From Prevotella melaninogenica (GTDB lineage Bacteria > Bacteroidota > Bacteroidia > Bacteroidales > Bacteroidaceae), in the NCBI RefSeq assembly GCF_018127965.1, contig NZ_CP072350.1, forward strand, positions 434,001-498,000: a DNA stretch of 64,000 bases, given 5' to 3'. The position numbers and the translations under genes were made by a program. The notes under the pieces were generated by a model that had not been told where the DNA came from, made no database searches, and saw nothing but the letters and a program-made list of their open reading frames with translations. Below are positions 44,809-54,183 of the stretch, piece by piece; the stretch's first letter is position 1; every line of letters begins with the position of its first letter.

Positions 44809-45195
44809 ATGATGAAATTAATGACAAGTTATATACTTCTGCAAGGTCTTCACTTCCATGCTTGTATCGGAGTAGGGGAGCAGGAGCGAGTAGTCGGTAA
44901 TGAGTATGTGCTCGACTTGCGGTTAGGCTATCCCTTTGCAAAGGCAATGGAGAATGATGATGTTGCTGACACGCTGAACTATGCAGAGGCTTTTAATGTC
45001 ATAAGAGAAGTCATGAAACAACCCGCTCGCCTGTTAGAATCTGTCGCTGGGTCCATTGTCGAGGCATTGTGTGCGGCTTTCCCAATGCTAAGTAGTATCG
45101 ACTTAAAACTCGTGAAACTTAATCCTCCAATGGGTGCTGACAGTGATGGGGCAGGCGTGGAATTACACTTAATAAATGATAAAACCGAGGTTTAG
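44809..45195 (+). CDS. folB: Dihydroneopterin aldolase
   Basis: 128 aa. Converts 7,8-dihydroneopterin to 6-hydroxymethyl-dihydropterin and glycolaldehyde in folate synthesis. Conserved features: YILLQGLHFHACIGVGEQER, GNEYVLDLRL, ADTLNYAEAFNVI, LLESVAGSIVEAL and the late KLNPPMGADSDGAGVEL (the P-P loop with the catalytic Lys). Three ATG codons cluster at 44809, 44812 and 44821; the first is taken. Followed by the amidase gene after 52 bases, possibly co-transcribed. Confidence 0.93.
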   Translation: MMKLMTSYILLQGLHFHACIGVGEQERVVGNEYVLDLRLGYPFAKAMENDDVADTLNYAEAFNVIREVMKQPARLLESVAGSIVEALCAAFPMLSSIDLKLVKLNPPMGADSDGAGVELHLINDKTEV

Positions 45196-45247
45196 AGCCT
45201 TGGTTTCCCAACGAAAAGCCGTATCTTTGCCCTTTAAATAGTTAAGT

Positions 45248-46579
45248 ATGTTTAAGAAAATATCGCTTCTCCTTGTTTTCTTGGTCTTGTCGGTAAGCCT
45301 GTCATGGGCTGCAGACGGACGGTTCACACTTGTTATTGACCCTGGTCATGGTGGTCATGACGCTGGTGCGATAGGTGCAATATCTAAGGAGAAGGACATC
45401 AACTTGAATATAGCCTTGGCTTTTGGTCGTTATGTTGAGAGGAATCTGCCAGATGTCAATGTGATTTATACCCGTAAGACCGACGTGTTTATCCCTTTGC
45501 ATCAACGTGCCGATATAGCCAACAAAGCTAAGGCAGACCTTTTTATATCCGTACATACGAACTCTGTGGGTTCGGGTCGCTATGTAAAGGGTTTCCAAGT
45601 GTACACCTTAGGTATGCACCGTGCGAAGGCTAATCTCGATGTGGCTATGCGAGAGAATAGTGTAATCTCAATGGAGAAAGGCTATCAGCAGACCTATCAG
45701 GGTTTTGACCCAAACTCCTCAGAGAGTTATATCATGTTTGAATTCATGCAGAATGCGAACATGGAGCGGAGTGTTGAGTTAGCCCGAATGATACAGAACT
45801 CTGTTTGTTCGTCTGCAGGACGTATTGATAAGGGTGTTCATCAGGCAGGTTTCCTCGTGTTGAGAGAGAGTTATATGCCAAGTTGTTTGATAGAGTTAGG
45901 CTTCATTACGGCAGCTGATGAGGAGGAATATCTGAACTCTCCAGAGGGTATAGATGCTATGGCAAAGGGTATTTACAATGCTTTTGTACAATACAAGAAT
46001 GCCTATGACACACGAATTGTGGTGCCTTACCGCCCTGTTGAGAACAAGCGAATCGTGATAGATCGTGTTGTCCCAACTGCTCCAACAACTAAACCGCGTC
46101 CTGTTTCGCCAATAGAGCGTTCCCGTTCTGTGGCTCCTGTGCAGCGTTCTCGTTCTACAGTACCCGTAGAGCAGCCACGTTCTTCCACCCCAGCACCCCC
46201 AGCTCGCCCTATGAATAAGGTACAAGAGGCGAAGAAGAGGATCTCAGATGCGATTCGAGAGTTGCTCCCTTGTAATGATTCTGAGGCTGGAACGGCAAAG
46301 AGCGTACCTGTCTTTAAGGTTCAGGTGTTGGCTTCTAACCGTCAGTTACGGTCGGGTAGTGAACTCTTCCGTGGGCATACAGACATTGATTGTGTACAAG
46401 AAGGTAACTTTTATAAGTATTTTATAGGCTCCAGTACGAATTATAACGACATCTCACGCTTGCGTGGAAAGCTGTTGAAAGACTTCCCACAAGCTTTTAT
46501 TATTGCCTACAAAAACGGTGTACGTATGGATGTCAACCAAGCAATAGCAGAGTTTCTCAAGAATAAAAAGAATAAGTAA
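45248..46579 (+). CDS. N-acetylmuramoyl-L-alanine amidase (AmiC type)
   Basis: 443 aa. Signal peptide MFKKISLLLVFLVLSVSLSWAADG. Amidase_3 domain at about 25-255: IDPGHGGHDAGAIG (zinc His and Glu site), DLFISVHTNS, SYIMFEFMQN and the catalytic Glu in SCLIELGFI. A low-complexity Pro/Arg/Ser linker follows (VSPIERSRSVAPVQRSRST..., residues about 280-320), then a C-terminal SPOR-like segment (VPVFKVQVLASNRQLRSGSELFRG ... YKYFIGSSTNYNDISRLRGKL). Cleaves the stem peptide from glycan strands in the periplasm, probably during division. 11 bases before the MCE gene. Confidence 0.93.
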   Translation: MFKKISLLLVFLVLSVSLSWAADGRFTLVIDPGHGGHDAGAIGAISKEKDINLNIALAFGRYVERNLPDVNVIYTRKTDVFIPLHQRADIANKAKADLFISVHTNSVGSGRYVKGFQVYTLGMHRAKANLDVAMRENSVISMEKGYQQTYQGFDPNSSESYIMFEFMQNANMERSVELARMIQNSVCSSAGRIDKGVHQAGFLVLRESYMPSCLIELGFITAADEEEYLNSPEGIDAMAKGIYNAFVQYKNAYDTRIVVPYRPVENKRIVIDRVVPTAPTTKPRPVSPIERSRSVAPVQRSRSTVPVEQPRSSTPAPPARPMNKVQEAKKRISDAIRELLPCNDSEAGTAKSVPVFKVQVLASNRQLRSGSELFRGHTDIDCVQEGNFYKYFIGSSTNYNDISRLRGKLLKDFPQAFIIAYKNGVRMDVNQAIAEFLKNKKNK

Positions 46580-46590
46580 ACAAAACGGAT

Positions 46591-47571
46591 ATGAAGAAAT
46601 TTTTCACACCACAGGTAAGGATTGCCATCGTTGCTATACTTGCTATCGTTGTGTTATTCTTTGGAATACAGTTCCTAAGAGGTATTTCCCTCTTCTCGAA
46701 TGACGCACATTACAAGATTAAGTTCAACGATATCACGGGCTTGTCTACATCAACTCCTGTCTATGCTCGTGGTTTTAAGGTGGGTATCGTTAGGAATATT
46801 GATTACGACTATGATAAGTTAGGCGAGTCTATCACAGTCGATGTCGATGTTGAAAAGACATTGAGAATCCCAGAGGGTACTACCGCTGAGATTGTTAGTG
46901 ACATCATGGGTAACGTGAAGGTCGTACTGCAGTTTGGCAAAAGCACGAAGTTCTTGGAGCCTAACGGATGGATTGACGGTGGTATTAATGATGGTACTTT
47001 AGGCGACTTGAAGAGTATGGTGCCTTCTATCCAGAAGATGTTGCCAAAGTTGGATAGCATCCTTGGAAGCGTAAATACACTCCTTGCCGACCCAGCTCTT
47101 CAGAGTTCGGTACACAATGTAGACAAGATTACAGCCAATCTTACTACTTCTACCCGTGAGCTTAACACCTTGCTCGCACAGGTTAATGGTTCTTTGCCTG
47201 TTATGACGGCAAAGGCTGGTAGGGTGATGGACAATGCCAACGGCATGATGGTGAACGCAAACAGAGGCATTACAGAGGCTCGTGGGGCTATCCGTGGCGT
47301 AAATACGATGATGTCTAACCTTAATAATAAGGTGAACGGACTCGATGTTGAGGCTACGATGGCTAAGGTGAACACAACTTTAGACAATATGAACTCGCTC
47401 ACAGCTAAGCTGAATAGCAACGAGGGTACAATGGGCTTGATGCTTAACGATGCCTCTTTGTACAATAATCTTAATAGCACGATGCGCTCAGCAGATAGTC
47501 TTTTGACAAATCTTAAAGCACATCCAAAGCGTTATGTTCATTTCTCTATCTTTGGTAGAAAAGACAAGTAA
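46591..47571 (+). CDS. MlaD/MCE-family lipid-transport protein
   Basis: 326 aa. One N-terminal membrane helix (IAIVAILAIVVLFFGIQFL), then an MCE domain (residues about 38-115: YKIKFNDITGLSTSTPVYARGFKVG, VDVDVEKTLRIPEG, AEIVSDIMGNVKVVLQFG), then a long coiled region (residues 150-310, LTTSTRELNTLLAQVNGSL ... LDNMNSLTAKLNSNEGTMGLMLNDASLYNNLNST). MCE proteins are substrate-binding parts of phospholipid ABC importers between the two membranes. The permease and ATPase are not adjacent, as is common in Bacteroidota. Operon with the amidase; strong terminator at 47611-47665. Confidence 0.92.
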   Translation: MKKFFTPQVRIAIVAILAIVVLFFGIQFLRGISLFSNDAHYKIKFNDITGLSTSTPVYARGFKVGIVRNIDYDYDKLGESITVDVDVEKTLRIPEGTTAEIVSDIMGNVKVVLQFGKSTKFLEPNGWIDGGINDGTLGDLKSMVPSIQKMLPKLDSILGSVNTLLADPALQSSVHNVDKITANLTTSTRELNTLLAQVNGSLPVMTAKAGRVMDNANGMMVNANRGITEARGAIRGVNTMMSNLNNKVNGLDVEATMAKVNTTLDNMNSLTAKLNSNEGTMGLMLNDASLYNNLNSTMRSADSLLTNLKAHPKRYVHFSIFGRKDK

Positions 47572-47610
47572 TTTAAATATAGTCTAAATAATATCGTCAA
47601 TGTTTCACAT

Positions 47611-47665
47611 GCAGGGAAAGTGTTTTGAAGCTGTTTGAATATCAGCTTCTTTGCGCTTTCCCTGC
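47611..47665 (+). terminator. Terminator after the amidase-MCE operon
   Basis: GCAGGGAAAG (47611-47620) pairs with CTTTCCCTGC (47656-47665), with an inner GAAGCTG/CAGCTTC stem, then GTTTGTTT. Confidence 0.85.
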
Positions 47666-47861
47666 GTTTGTTTCACTCTCAGCGTCATAAAGGGCGTAGG
47701 CATGTTAAACTATTTGTTTTTCAAATACTTACAATTACACAACTACGCAAAATGAGTGGTTTGTAAGAAAGATAACGCAACCTCCACAGATATAACGATT
47801 TACAAACTTTCACGTCTTTAGGACATTATCTTACAAATAGTTTTCTTTATAAATAAATTGC

Positions 47862-47869
47862 TATCTTTG
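47862..47869 (+). promoter_or_regulatory. -7 box of dnaA
   Basis: TATCTTTG, 77 bases before the ATG at 47946. No cluster of TTATCCACA-type boxes is visible, so I do not call an origin here. Confidence 0.5.
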
Positions 47870-47945
47870 CACTATCGAAATTAATCAGAGATAGTCGGCA
47901 AGCCACTATTTCGAGAAAGACATAGATATTTATAGATAACCAATT

Positions 47946-49352
47946 ATGAACGTCAGTCCTAAAAATCTTTGGGATAGTTGCCTCCAGCTCATAAAGGAGA
48001 ATGTGACCGAGCAGCAATTTGACACCTGGTTTCGTCCGATTGTTTTACAGTCGTACAAGCCAGCATCAAAGACATTGTTAGTTCAGGTCCCAAGCCAATT
48101 CGTATATGAGTATTTGGAGGGACATTACGTAGACTTGCTACGTAAGGTCTTGACGCGTGTCTTCGGACAAGGCGTACAACTGACGTATCGTGTAATGGTT
48201 GATCAGGAAAATCACTTGTCACAAGACTTAGAGCAGGATACCGTAGAAGATATCTCTTCACAGCGTCCTACTGCTCGTGCCAATCAGAGCCCAACCGTAC
48301 TGGATACAGTGCCACAGGACCTCGATTCACAACTCGACCCTCATAAGTCATTCAGCAACTATGTTGAAGGCGACAGCAACAAACTTCCACGTTCTATCGG
48401 TCTTTCTATCGCAGAACATCCTAACACAACACAGTTTAACCCAATGTTCATCTATGGACCATCGGGCTGTGGAAAGACCCACCTTGTTAATGCTATCGGA
48501 TTAAGAGCTAAGCAACTCTATCCTCAAAAGCGTGTGTTATACGTGTCTGCACGTCTGTTCCAAGTACAGTACACCGATTCTGTACGACAGAATACTACCA
48601 ACGATTTTATCAACTTCTATCAGACAATTGACATTCTGATTGTCGATGATATTCAGGAATGGGTTACTGCAACAAAGACGCAGGACACTTTCTTCCATAT
48701 TTTTAACCACCTTTTTCGTAATGGAAAGCGTATCATCTTGGCGAGCGACCGCCCACCAGTAGATCTCAAGGGTATGAACGACCGCCTGCTGACTCGTTTC
48801 TCTTGCGGACTGATTGCAGAGTTGGAAAAACCAAACGTACAGCTGTGTGTGGATATTCTCTACAGCAAGATTAAGCGTGACGGTCTTAACATTCCAGAGG
48901 ATGTGGTGCGCTTCATCGCCGAGACAGCTAATGGTAGTGTACGTGACCTTCAAGGTGTTATCAACTCATTGCTCGCTTACAGCGTCGTTTACAATAGTAA
49001 TATTGATATGCGATTGGCTGAGCGTGTTATCAAACGTGCAGTGAAGATTGACGACGAACCGTTGACAATTGACGATATCATGGACAAGGTATGCTCGCAT
49101 TATAATGTCACGATGTCGGCAGTCAACTCTCGTTCTCGCAAGAAAGACATTGTGATGGCACGCCAAGTGAGCATGTATATGGCACAGAAATATACGAAGA
49201 TGCCTGCAAGTCGTATCGGAAAGTTGGTGGGTAATCGTGATCACAGCACCGTAATCCACAGTTGCTCTAAGATTGAAGACCGTCTTAAGGTTGACAAGGG
49301 ATTCCATGCTGAAATCGCAAGTATTGAAAACTCTTTTAAGTTAAAAGCATAA
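47946..49352 (+). CDS. dnaA: Chromosomal replication initiator DnaA
   Basis: 468 aa. Domain I (NLWDSCLQLIKENVTEQQFDTWF), variable linker, domain III AAA+ with Walker A GPSGCGKTHL, Walker B ILIVDDIQ, sensor and arginine-finger region (NDRLLTRFSCGLIAEL), and domain IV with the DnaA-box signature (SRIGKLVGNRDHSTVIHSCSKI). Binds DnaA boxes and opens the origin with ATP. It uses RFSCG where many homologues have RFxWG. Monocistronic with its own promoter and terminator. Confidence 0.97.
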   Translation: MNVSPKNLWDSCLQLIKENVTEQQFDTWFRPIVLQSYKPASKTLLVQVPSQFVYEYLEGHYVDLLRKVLTRVFGQGVQLTYRVMVDQENHLSQDLEQDTVEDISSQRPTARANQSPTVLDTVPQDLDSQLDPHKSFSNYVEGDSNKLPRSIGLSIAEHPNTTQFNPMFIYGPSGCGKTHLVNAIGLRAKQLYPQKRVLYVSARLFQVQYTDSVRQNTTNDFINFYQTIDILIVDDIQEWVTATKTQDTFFHIFNHLFRNGKRIILASDRPPVDLKGMNDRLLTRFSCGLIAELEKPNVQLCVDILYSKIKRDGLNIPEDVVRFIAETANGSVRDLQGVINSLLAYSVVYNSNIDMRLAERVIKRAVKIDDEPLTIDDIMDKVCSHYNVTMSAVNSRSRKKDIVMARQVSMYMAQKYTKMPASRIGKLVGNRDHSTVIHSCSKIEDRLKVDKGFHAEIASIENSFKLKA

Positions 49353-49366
49353 GGTATTAGTTTGAG

Positions 49367-49397
49367 AGTCTGTCGCATGGTCGTGGCAGGCTTTTTT
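49367..49397 (+). terminator. Terminator of dnaA
   Basis: GTCTGTC pairs (with G-U pairs) with GGCAGGC, followed by six T, 14 bases after the dnaA stop. Confidence 0.75.
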
Positions 49398-49448
49398 AAT
49401 TGACTTAAACCTTACTCCCTCACCTGAAAATAACCTTCCCCTCACTCT

Positions 49449-49668
49449 GAAAAATCATTACAAACTAAGTAAATAAATTCCCTCAGAAGTGCTAAAAGGT
49501 ACTTAAAAATATATCTTTGTAACTCTCATAGCATCAAGCTCTTGCATGAGAGTGTTTTAAAAGGTGCTTACTTCGAGTTCAAAAGGGCGTTAGTAAGCGT
49601 TCAAAAGGGCATCTTTTGCAAGCCAATTGGGCATCTTTTCGAAGCCAAAAGAGCATCTTTTCAAAACG
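49449..49668 (+). repeat. Dispersed ~210-bp element, copy G
   Basis: GAAAAATCATTACA, CTTTGTAACTCTCATAGC, AAAAGGTGCTTACTTCG, CAAAAGGGCGTTAGTAAG, AAAAGGGCATCTTTTGCAAG, GGGCATCTTTTCGAAGCC, AAAGAGCATCTTTTC. It has the largest number of core units. Confidence 0.9.
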
Positions 49669-49814
49669 AGGATGTGAAAAATAATTACATTCGTTGTAAG
49701 GAGTGGTTTTGGAGATGGTTAAGGATACCCATTTAAAATTGTTCATTTTGGGTAGGACTGTTTGGCATTAAACGTAATAAAAAAGTGACTATACATAGTT
49801 TTAAAACAAAAATG

Positions 49815-50861
49815 ACGCCAGTTCGGGATAAGAAAGTTCTCTAAAAAGTTGGTAATCTCGCTATTATTTTGTAACTTTATAGTTGAAAATCAATCACTTA
49901 CAAAACATATATAGCGATGATTACCACAGACAAAGTTACAGAAATATTTTGTATATTGGATGAGTTCTGCAAGAATTTAGATGCCGAGTTAACTAAAAAC
50001 CTACACATTGCCCCCATAGACGAGGGATATAAGCGCATGCGAAACCGTAAAGGGCAGATGTCAAGAGCGAAATCATGACCATCCTGTTGTGCTATCATTT
50101 TGGCTCTTTCCGCAACTTCAAGCACTATTACCTCTTCTTCATCAAGGAGCATCTGGCAAGCTACTTCCCTAAGGCCGTGTCCTACACGCGTTTCGTGGAA
50201 CTCATGCCTCGCGTGTTCTTCGAACTGATGGCCTTCATGCGCATCCAAGGTTTTGGAAAGTGCACGGGCATTAGTTTCGTGGACAGCACGATGATTCCCG
50301 TATGCCACAATATGAGAAGGAATTTCAACAAGGTGTTTGATGGACTTGCTAAGAACGGAAAGGGAACAATGGGGTGGTGTCATGGCTTCAAGCTTCATCT
50401 GCTGTGCTACGAGATGGGCGATGTACTCACGTTCTGCCTAACTCCCGCAAACGTGGACGACAGGGACCCTAGGGTGTGGCAGGTCTTCACCAAGGTGCTC
50501 TACGGCAAAGTATTTGCCGATAAGGGCTACATCAAGCAAGAGTTCTTTGAGAACCTCTTCAACCAAGGCATCCATCTCGTTCACGGGCTCAAATCAAACA
50601 TGAAAAACAATCTTATGCCCTTGTGGGACAAGATGATGCTGCGCAAGCGATATATAATAGAATGCATCAACGAACTGCTCAAGAACAAGGCCAACCTTGT
50701 CCATTCACGCCATCGCTCCGTACATAACTTTCTCATGAATCTCTGTGCGGCATTGGCTGCATATTGTTTCTTCGAGAATAAGTCCGAGGCACTTCCCGTG
50801 CGCATTGAAAAGGCTAGGCAATTGGAACTTTTCTAAGCAAATCCTTATCCCGAACTGGCGT
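49815..50861 (+). mobile_element. IS982-family insertion sequence
   Basis: Bounded by perfect 18-bp inverted repeats ACGCCAGTTCGGGATAAG (49815-49832, complement 50844-50861), 1047 bp. Size, single transposase and ACxC-type ends fit IS982. No clear target duplication could be read in the flanks. Confidence 0.88.
49918..50836 (+). pseudogene. IS982 transposase, frameshifted
   Basis: The first frame (MITTDKVTEIFCILDEFCKN ... RNRKGQMSRAKS) stops at about 50078. The continuing frame starts in the overlap (SEIMTILLCYHFGSFRNFKHYYLFF) and runs to 50836. The join at KGQMS/SEIMTILL falls in TCAAGAGCGAAATC, so one base is missing or a slip is needed. DDE residues are visible in the second part: GISFVDSTMIPV, VFADKGYI, and Glu in RYIIECINELLKNKANLVHSRHRS. 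Intact length would be about 305 aa. Probably inactive unless frameshifting occurs. Confidence 0.85.
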
Positions 50862-50891
50862 AACAACTACGAAAGACATCAAGCATACCAC

Positions 50892-51072
50892 GAGGGTGTG
50901 TCAAAATGCAAATATCATTTTGATGATCTTACAGTTTGAAACAATCCAATAAAAAATGACCATTTCTATACTCGATTTTGAGTAAAGAAATGGTCTTTTC
51001 TTTGCCTTTAGAAGAATCCTACTTATAGATTGAAAGTTGTCAAGTTAATAATTTGCATTTTGACACACCCTC
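50892..51072. mobile_element. 181-bp MITE-like element with 22-bp perfect terminal inverted repeats
   Basis: Ends GAGGGTGTGTCAAAATGC and its exact complement GCATTTTGACACACCCTC. No coding capacity. An internal perfect hairpin GACCATTTCT/AGAAATGGTC lies at about 50957-50996. It sits between the IS982 copy and the TonB receptor. Confidence 0.75.
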
Positions 51073-51130
51073 CAGAGGGGGTGAGGCTTTTTCCCTACTT
51101 CTAGGTATTGCACTATTCCTTACAACATCC

Positions 51131-51138
51131 TACCTTTG
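51131..51138 (+). promoter_or_regulatory. -7 box of the 51.3-kb TonB receptor
   Basis: TACCTTTG, about 120 bases before the chosen ATG at 51257. The longer frame from 51053 starts inside the MITE and is rejected. Confidence 0.5.
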
Positions 51139-51256
51139 CATTAACAAATCAAAGGCGAGCTCTAGAATCATTGATAAGGTCACAAAAAGCCCTATGGGGC
51201 GTGCTGTGACTATATCGAAGATTTACAGAACATGCCTGAATTTAAAACAATTTAAA

Positions 51257-53767
51257 ATGATAAAGAAAAGAACCGTAAAACAGATTTTATGTAAATCGGC
51301 GTTTGTTTTCGCCGCTACGTTCGTTCTTTCGCTGCCCACTTACGCAAGGCACGAGAACGAAGTGAAAGTTAATACCGAAGCCAACATTAAGGGACGCGTT
51401 GTGGATAGTAAAACACAACATCCTCTTTCGCACGCGAGCGTGCTGGTTTTGGGTACAGTTATCACTACCACCACCGATGCCGATGGCCATTTTATGCTGC
51501 GAAATCTGCCTGTGGGAAAGGTGATTGTGGAAGTGCGCTCGGCTGGTTATAGGGCTTACAAACACGAGGTGACAACGCAAAAAAATAATACCCATGAGCT
51601 GAATGTGATGCTCAAACCCGACGAAATTGCGCTCGACGAGGTTGTTGTGTCGGCCAATCGTAGTCAAACACTTAGACGTGAGTCGCCTGTGGTTGTGAAT
51701 GTTCTGGACACGAAGTTGCTCGAGTCTACCCATTCTACAACCTTGGTGCAGGGTTTAAATTTCCAACCGGGCGTGCGAACTGAAGATAATTGCACCAATT
51801 GCGGATTCTCGCAGGTGCGCATCAATGGGCTTGATGGTCATTATTCGCAAATATTAATCGACTCGCGACCTGTTTTCACGGCCCTTCAAGGTGTTTATGG
51901 ACTCGAACAGATACCCTCTAACATGGTGCAACGTGTTGAAATTGTTCGCGGTGGTGGCTCGGCGCTCTTCGGTGCTTCGGCCATTGGTGGCACCATCAAC
52001 ATCATTACCAAAGAACCTAGCGAAAATTCGGCCGATGTGGCGCACACCATCACAGGCGCAACAAATGGCTCTACTGCTTTCGACAACAACACCACGGGCA
52101 ACCTATCGGTTGTTACAACCAATAATAGAGCTGGTTTTTATCTCTATGGACAAAGCCGACACCGCGCTGCTTACGACCGCGATGGCGATGGTTACACCGA
52201 CCTTCCCACGCTAGATAATAAAACTGTGGGGCTTAGCTCTTTCTTCCGACTCACCGATTACTCCAAAATAACCCTTAAATACCACGGCTTGAAGGAGTAT
52301 AGACGTGGCGGAAACAAACTTTACTTGCCTGCTCACGAGGCCAATATTGCCGAACAAATCGAACATACCATCAACGGCGGAAGTTTGGGCTACGACCTCT
52401 TTAGCCTTAATGGTAAGGGACATTTCAGTGCTTATGCCTCGTTTCAAAACGTTGACCGTAAGAGTTATTACGGCGGACTGGGCGAACTGGCCACCGCTGC
52501 CGATGGACTTAAGGCCTTGAACGAAGCCTATAAACTGGGACTTAACCTCGATATGAGCGAAGACGATGCCGCCACGCTGCCCGCCAACCAACAACAAACG
52601 CTGGCCGATGCGCAAGCCTACGACAAAGCACAACGAGCCTATAACCTTACGCATAACATCAATTACATAGCTGGTGCGCAATATGTGCACAATTTCGACC
52701 GTCTGTGGTTCATGCCTTCGAGTCTTGTTGTGGGGGCCGAATATAGCTACGACCGCATTAAAGACCACTCTCTGGGCTACAACAGCCTGATGGAACAGCG
52801 CGTGAATATTGGTAGCTTCTTTGCTCAAAACGAATGGAAAAACAACCATTGGGGCTTGCTTCTGGGCGGACGACTAGACAAACACAACCTTATCTCGCAT
52901 CTTATCTTTAGTCCGCGCGTTAATCTGCGCTACAATCCCACGCCCAACACCAATTTCCGACTTACTTACGCTGGCGGATTTAGAGCCCCACAGGCTTTTG
53001 ATGAAGACCTTCATACGCGTATTGCTGATGGCGACCGTGTGAAAATTGCGTTGGCTAAGGATTTGAAAGAGGAACGTTCGCACAGCTTTAGTGCATCGGC
53101 CGACCTCTATAAAAGTTTTGGAACAGTACAAACCAACGTTCTTATTGAGGGCTTTTACACACGCCTTAACAACATGTTTGCTACACGCAAACTGGCTGAT
53201 GATGTGATTATTGATGGCGCACGTGTTGAAGAACGCTTCAATTCTAACGGTGCAACGGTGTATGGAATTAACCTCGAGGGCAAGGCTTCGCTCTCGTCGT
53301 GGGCGCAATTGCAAGCTGGTTTTACTTGGCAAAGCAGCCGTTATCGCACGCCCGAAGAATGGGACGACGATGCTGCTCCCGAGTTTAAAACCACTAAACG
53401 TCTGCTGCGAACGCCCAACACCTACGGATATTTCACCCTCACTGTGCATCCCACCATCGATTTTGCCCTATCGTTATCGGGCGTTTACACGGGTAGAATG
53501 TATGTTGGCCACCCCAAAGGGGGGAGCGAGCGCACCAACGACTTTGCTATCATTGAGCACACTCCCGCGTTTCTCACGCTTAACCTGAAGCTTGCCTATA
53601 ATTTCTACATAACTAAGCAGGTGAAATTGGAGGCTAGTGCGGGGGTGCAAAACATGCTCGATGCTTACCAAAAGGATTTGGATAAAGGGGCTTCGCGTGC
53701 CTCCGACTATGTTTACGGACCTACTCAACCCCGCAGTTTGTTTCTTGGGGTGAAGTTTTCGTACTAG
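51257..53767 (+). CDS. TonB-dependent outer-membrane receptor (haem/siderophore/cobalamin type)
   Basis: 836 aa from ATG 51257 (MIKKRTVKQILCKSAFVFAATFVLSLPTYA, signal peptide). CarboxypepD_reg domain (IKGRVVDSKTQHPLSHASVLVLG), TonB-box-like DEVVVSANRSQTLRRESPVVVNVL, then a plug with a CxxC pair (TEDNCTNCGFSQVRINGLDG) and YSQILIDSRPVF, ALQGVYGLEQIPSNMVQRVEIVRGGGSALFG. Barrel ends QPRSLFLGVKFSY. This resembles the HmuR/BtuB-like receptors of Bacteroidota that import haem or a similar metallo-ligand; the ligand is not certain. Gln is encoded mainly by CAA and the gene is richer in GCC/GGC codons than its neighbours, which favour CAG. With IS982 and the MITE next to it, it looks acquired. Confidence 0.9.
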   Translation: MIKKRTVKQILCKSAFVFAATFVLSLPTYARHENEVKVNTEANIKGRVVDSKTQHPLSHASVLVLGTVITTTTDADGHFMLRNLPVGKVIVEVRSAGYRAYKHEVTTQKNNTHELNVMLKPDEIALDEVVVSANRSQTLRRESPVVVNVLDTKLLESTHSTTLVQGLNFQPGVRTEDNCTNCGFSQVRINGLDGHYSQILIDSRPVFTALQGVYGLEQIPSNMVQRVEIVRGGGSALFGASAIGGTINIITKEPSENSADVAHTITGATNGSTAFDNNTTGNLSVVTTNNRAGFYLYGQSRHRAAYDRDGDGYTDLPTLDNKTVGLSSFFRLTDYSKITLKYHGLKEYRRGGNKLYLPAHEANIAEQIEHTINGGSLGYDLFSLNGKGHFSAYASFQNVDRKSYYGGLGELATAADGLKALNEAYKLGLNLDMSEDDAATLPANQQQTLADAQAYDKAQRAYNLTHNINYIAGAQYVHNFDRLWFMPSSLVVGAEYSYDRIKDHSLGYNSLMEQRVNIGSFFAQNEWKNNHWGLLLGGRLDKHNLISHLIFSPRVNLRYNPTPNTNFRLTYAGGFRAPQAFDEDLHTRIADGDRVKIALAKDLKEERSHSFSASADLYKSFGTVQTNVLIEGFYTRLNNMFATRKLADDVIIDGARVEERFNSNGATVYGINLEGKASLSSWAQLQAGFTWQSSRYRTPEEWDDDAAPEFKTTKRLLRTPNTYGYFTLTVHPTIDFALSLSGVYTGRMYVGHPKGGSERTNDFAIIEHTPAFLTLNLKLAYNFYITKQVKLEASAGVQNMLDAYQKDLDKGASRASDYVYGPTQPRSLFLGVKFSY

Positions 53768-54183
53768 GTATTATGTCTTTTTTACCCAAAAACAGTGGGT
53801 AGAGTTGTTTTGATTTTGTGTATTGCTGGACACATTGCCGATGTTGTTATTGAAAATGTGGTGCACTACGCTCAAACAATATCATAGGCAAGATGCCGAC
53901 AAGCCAACAAAAGATGAACTGGATGAAATGTAAGCAACATCAATTGTGTGATTAGTGGTCTTACAATTGATTTGGGTTTAAAAAGCTGGGTGTAATGATT
54001 GAAAGCTACGGTAAATAGACTTTACAAAACGCATTTCAGTACTACACCACTTCTAGAAAGGCAAAAACGCCTGTAGGCGATGCCAGTGGCACAATGAGCG
54101 ACGGAGATGAAGCGTACAGATTCCTGATAAGTTTTGGGGTAAATGCTTTGGGCATAAAATCTCTAATAAAACTGGCAAATAAC
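53768..54183. other. Intergenic stretch, no gene recognised
   Basis: A hairpin ACCCA/TGGGT lies at about 53793-53810 near the receptor stop. A weak frame (60 codons, 54042-54224 minus) overlaps the adjoining repeat and is not supported. Confidence 0.4.

Noticed and set aside
47572..47945. Replication origin next to dnaA
   Set aside because: No cluster of DnaA boxes or AT-rich unwinding repeats could be read; only a promoter and a terminator are supported.
6154..49668. CRISPR interpretation of the short repeated words
   Set aside because: Units are not evenly spaced with unique spacers, copies are scattered over 43 kb in both orientations, and no cas gene is present.
51053..51256. N-terminal extension of the TonB receptor frame
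   Set aside because: It begins in the MITE end and crosses the promoter; the signal peptide starts at 51257.
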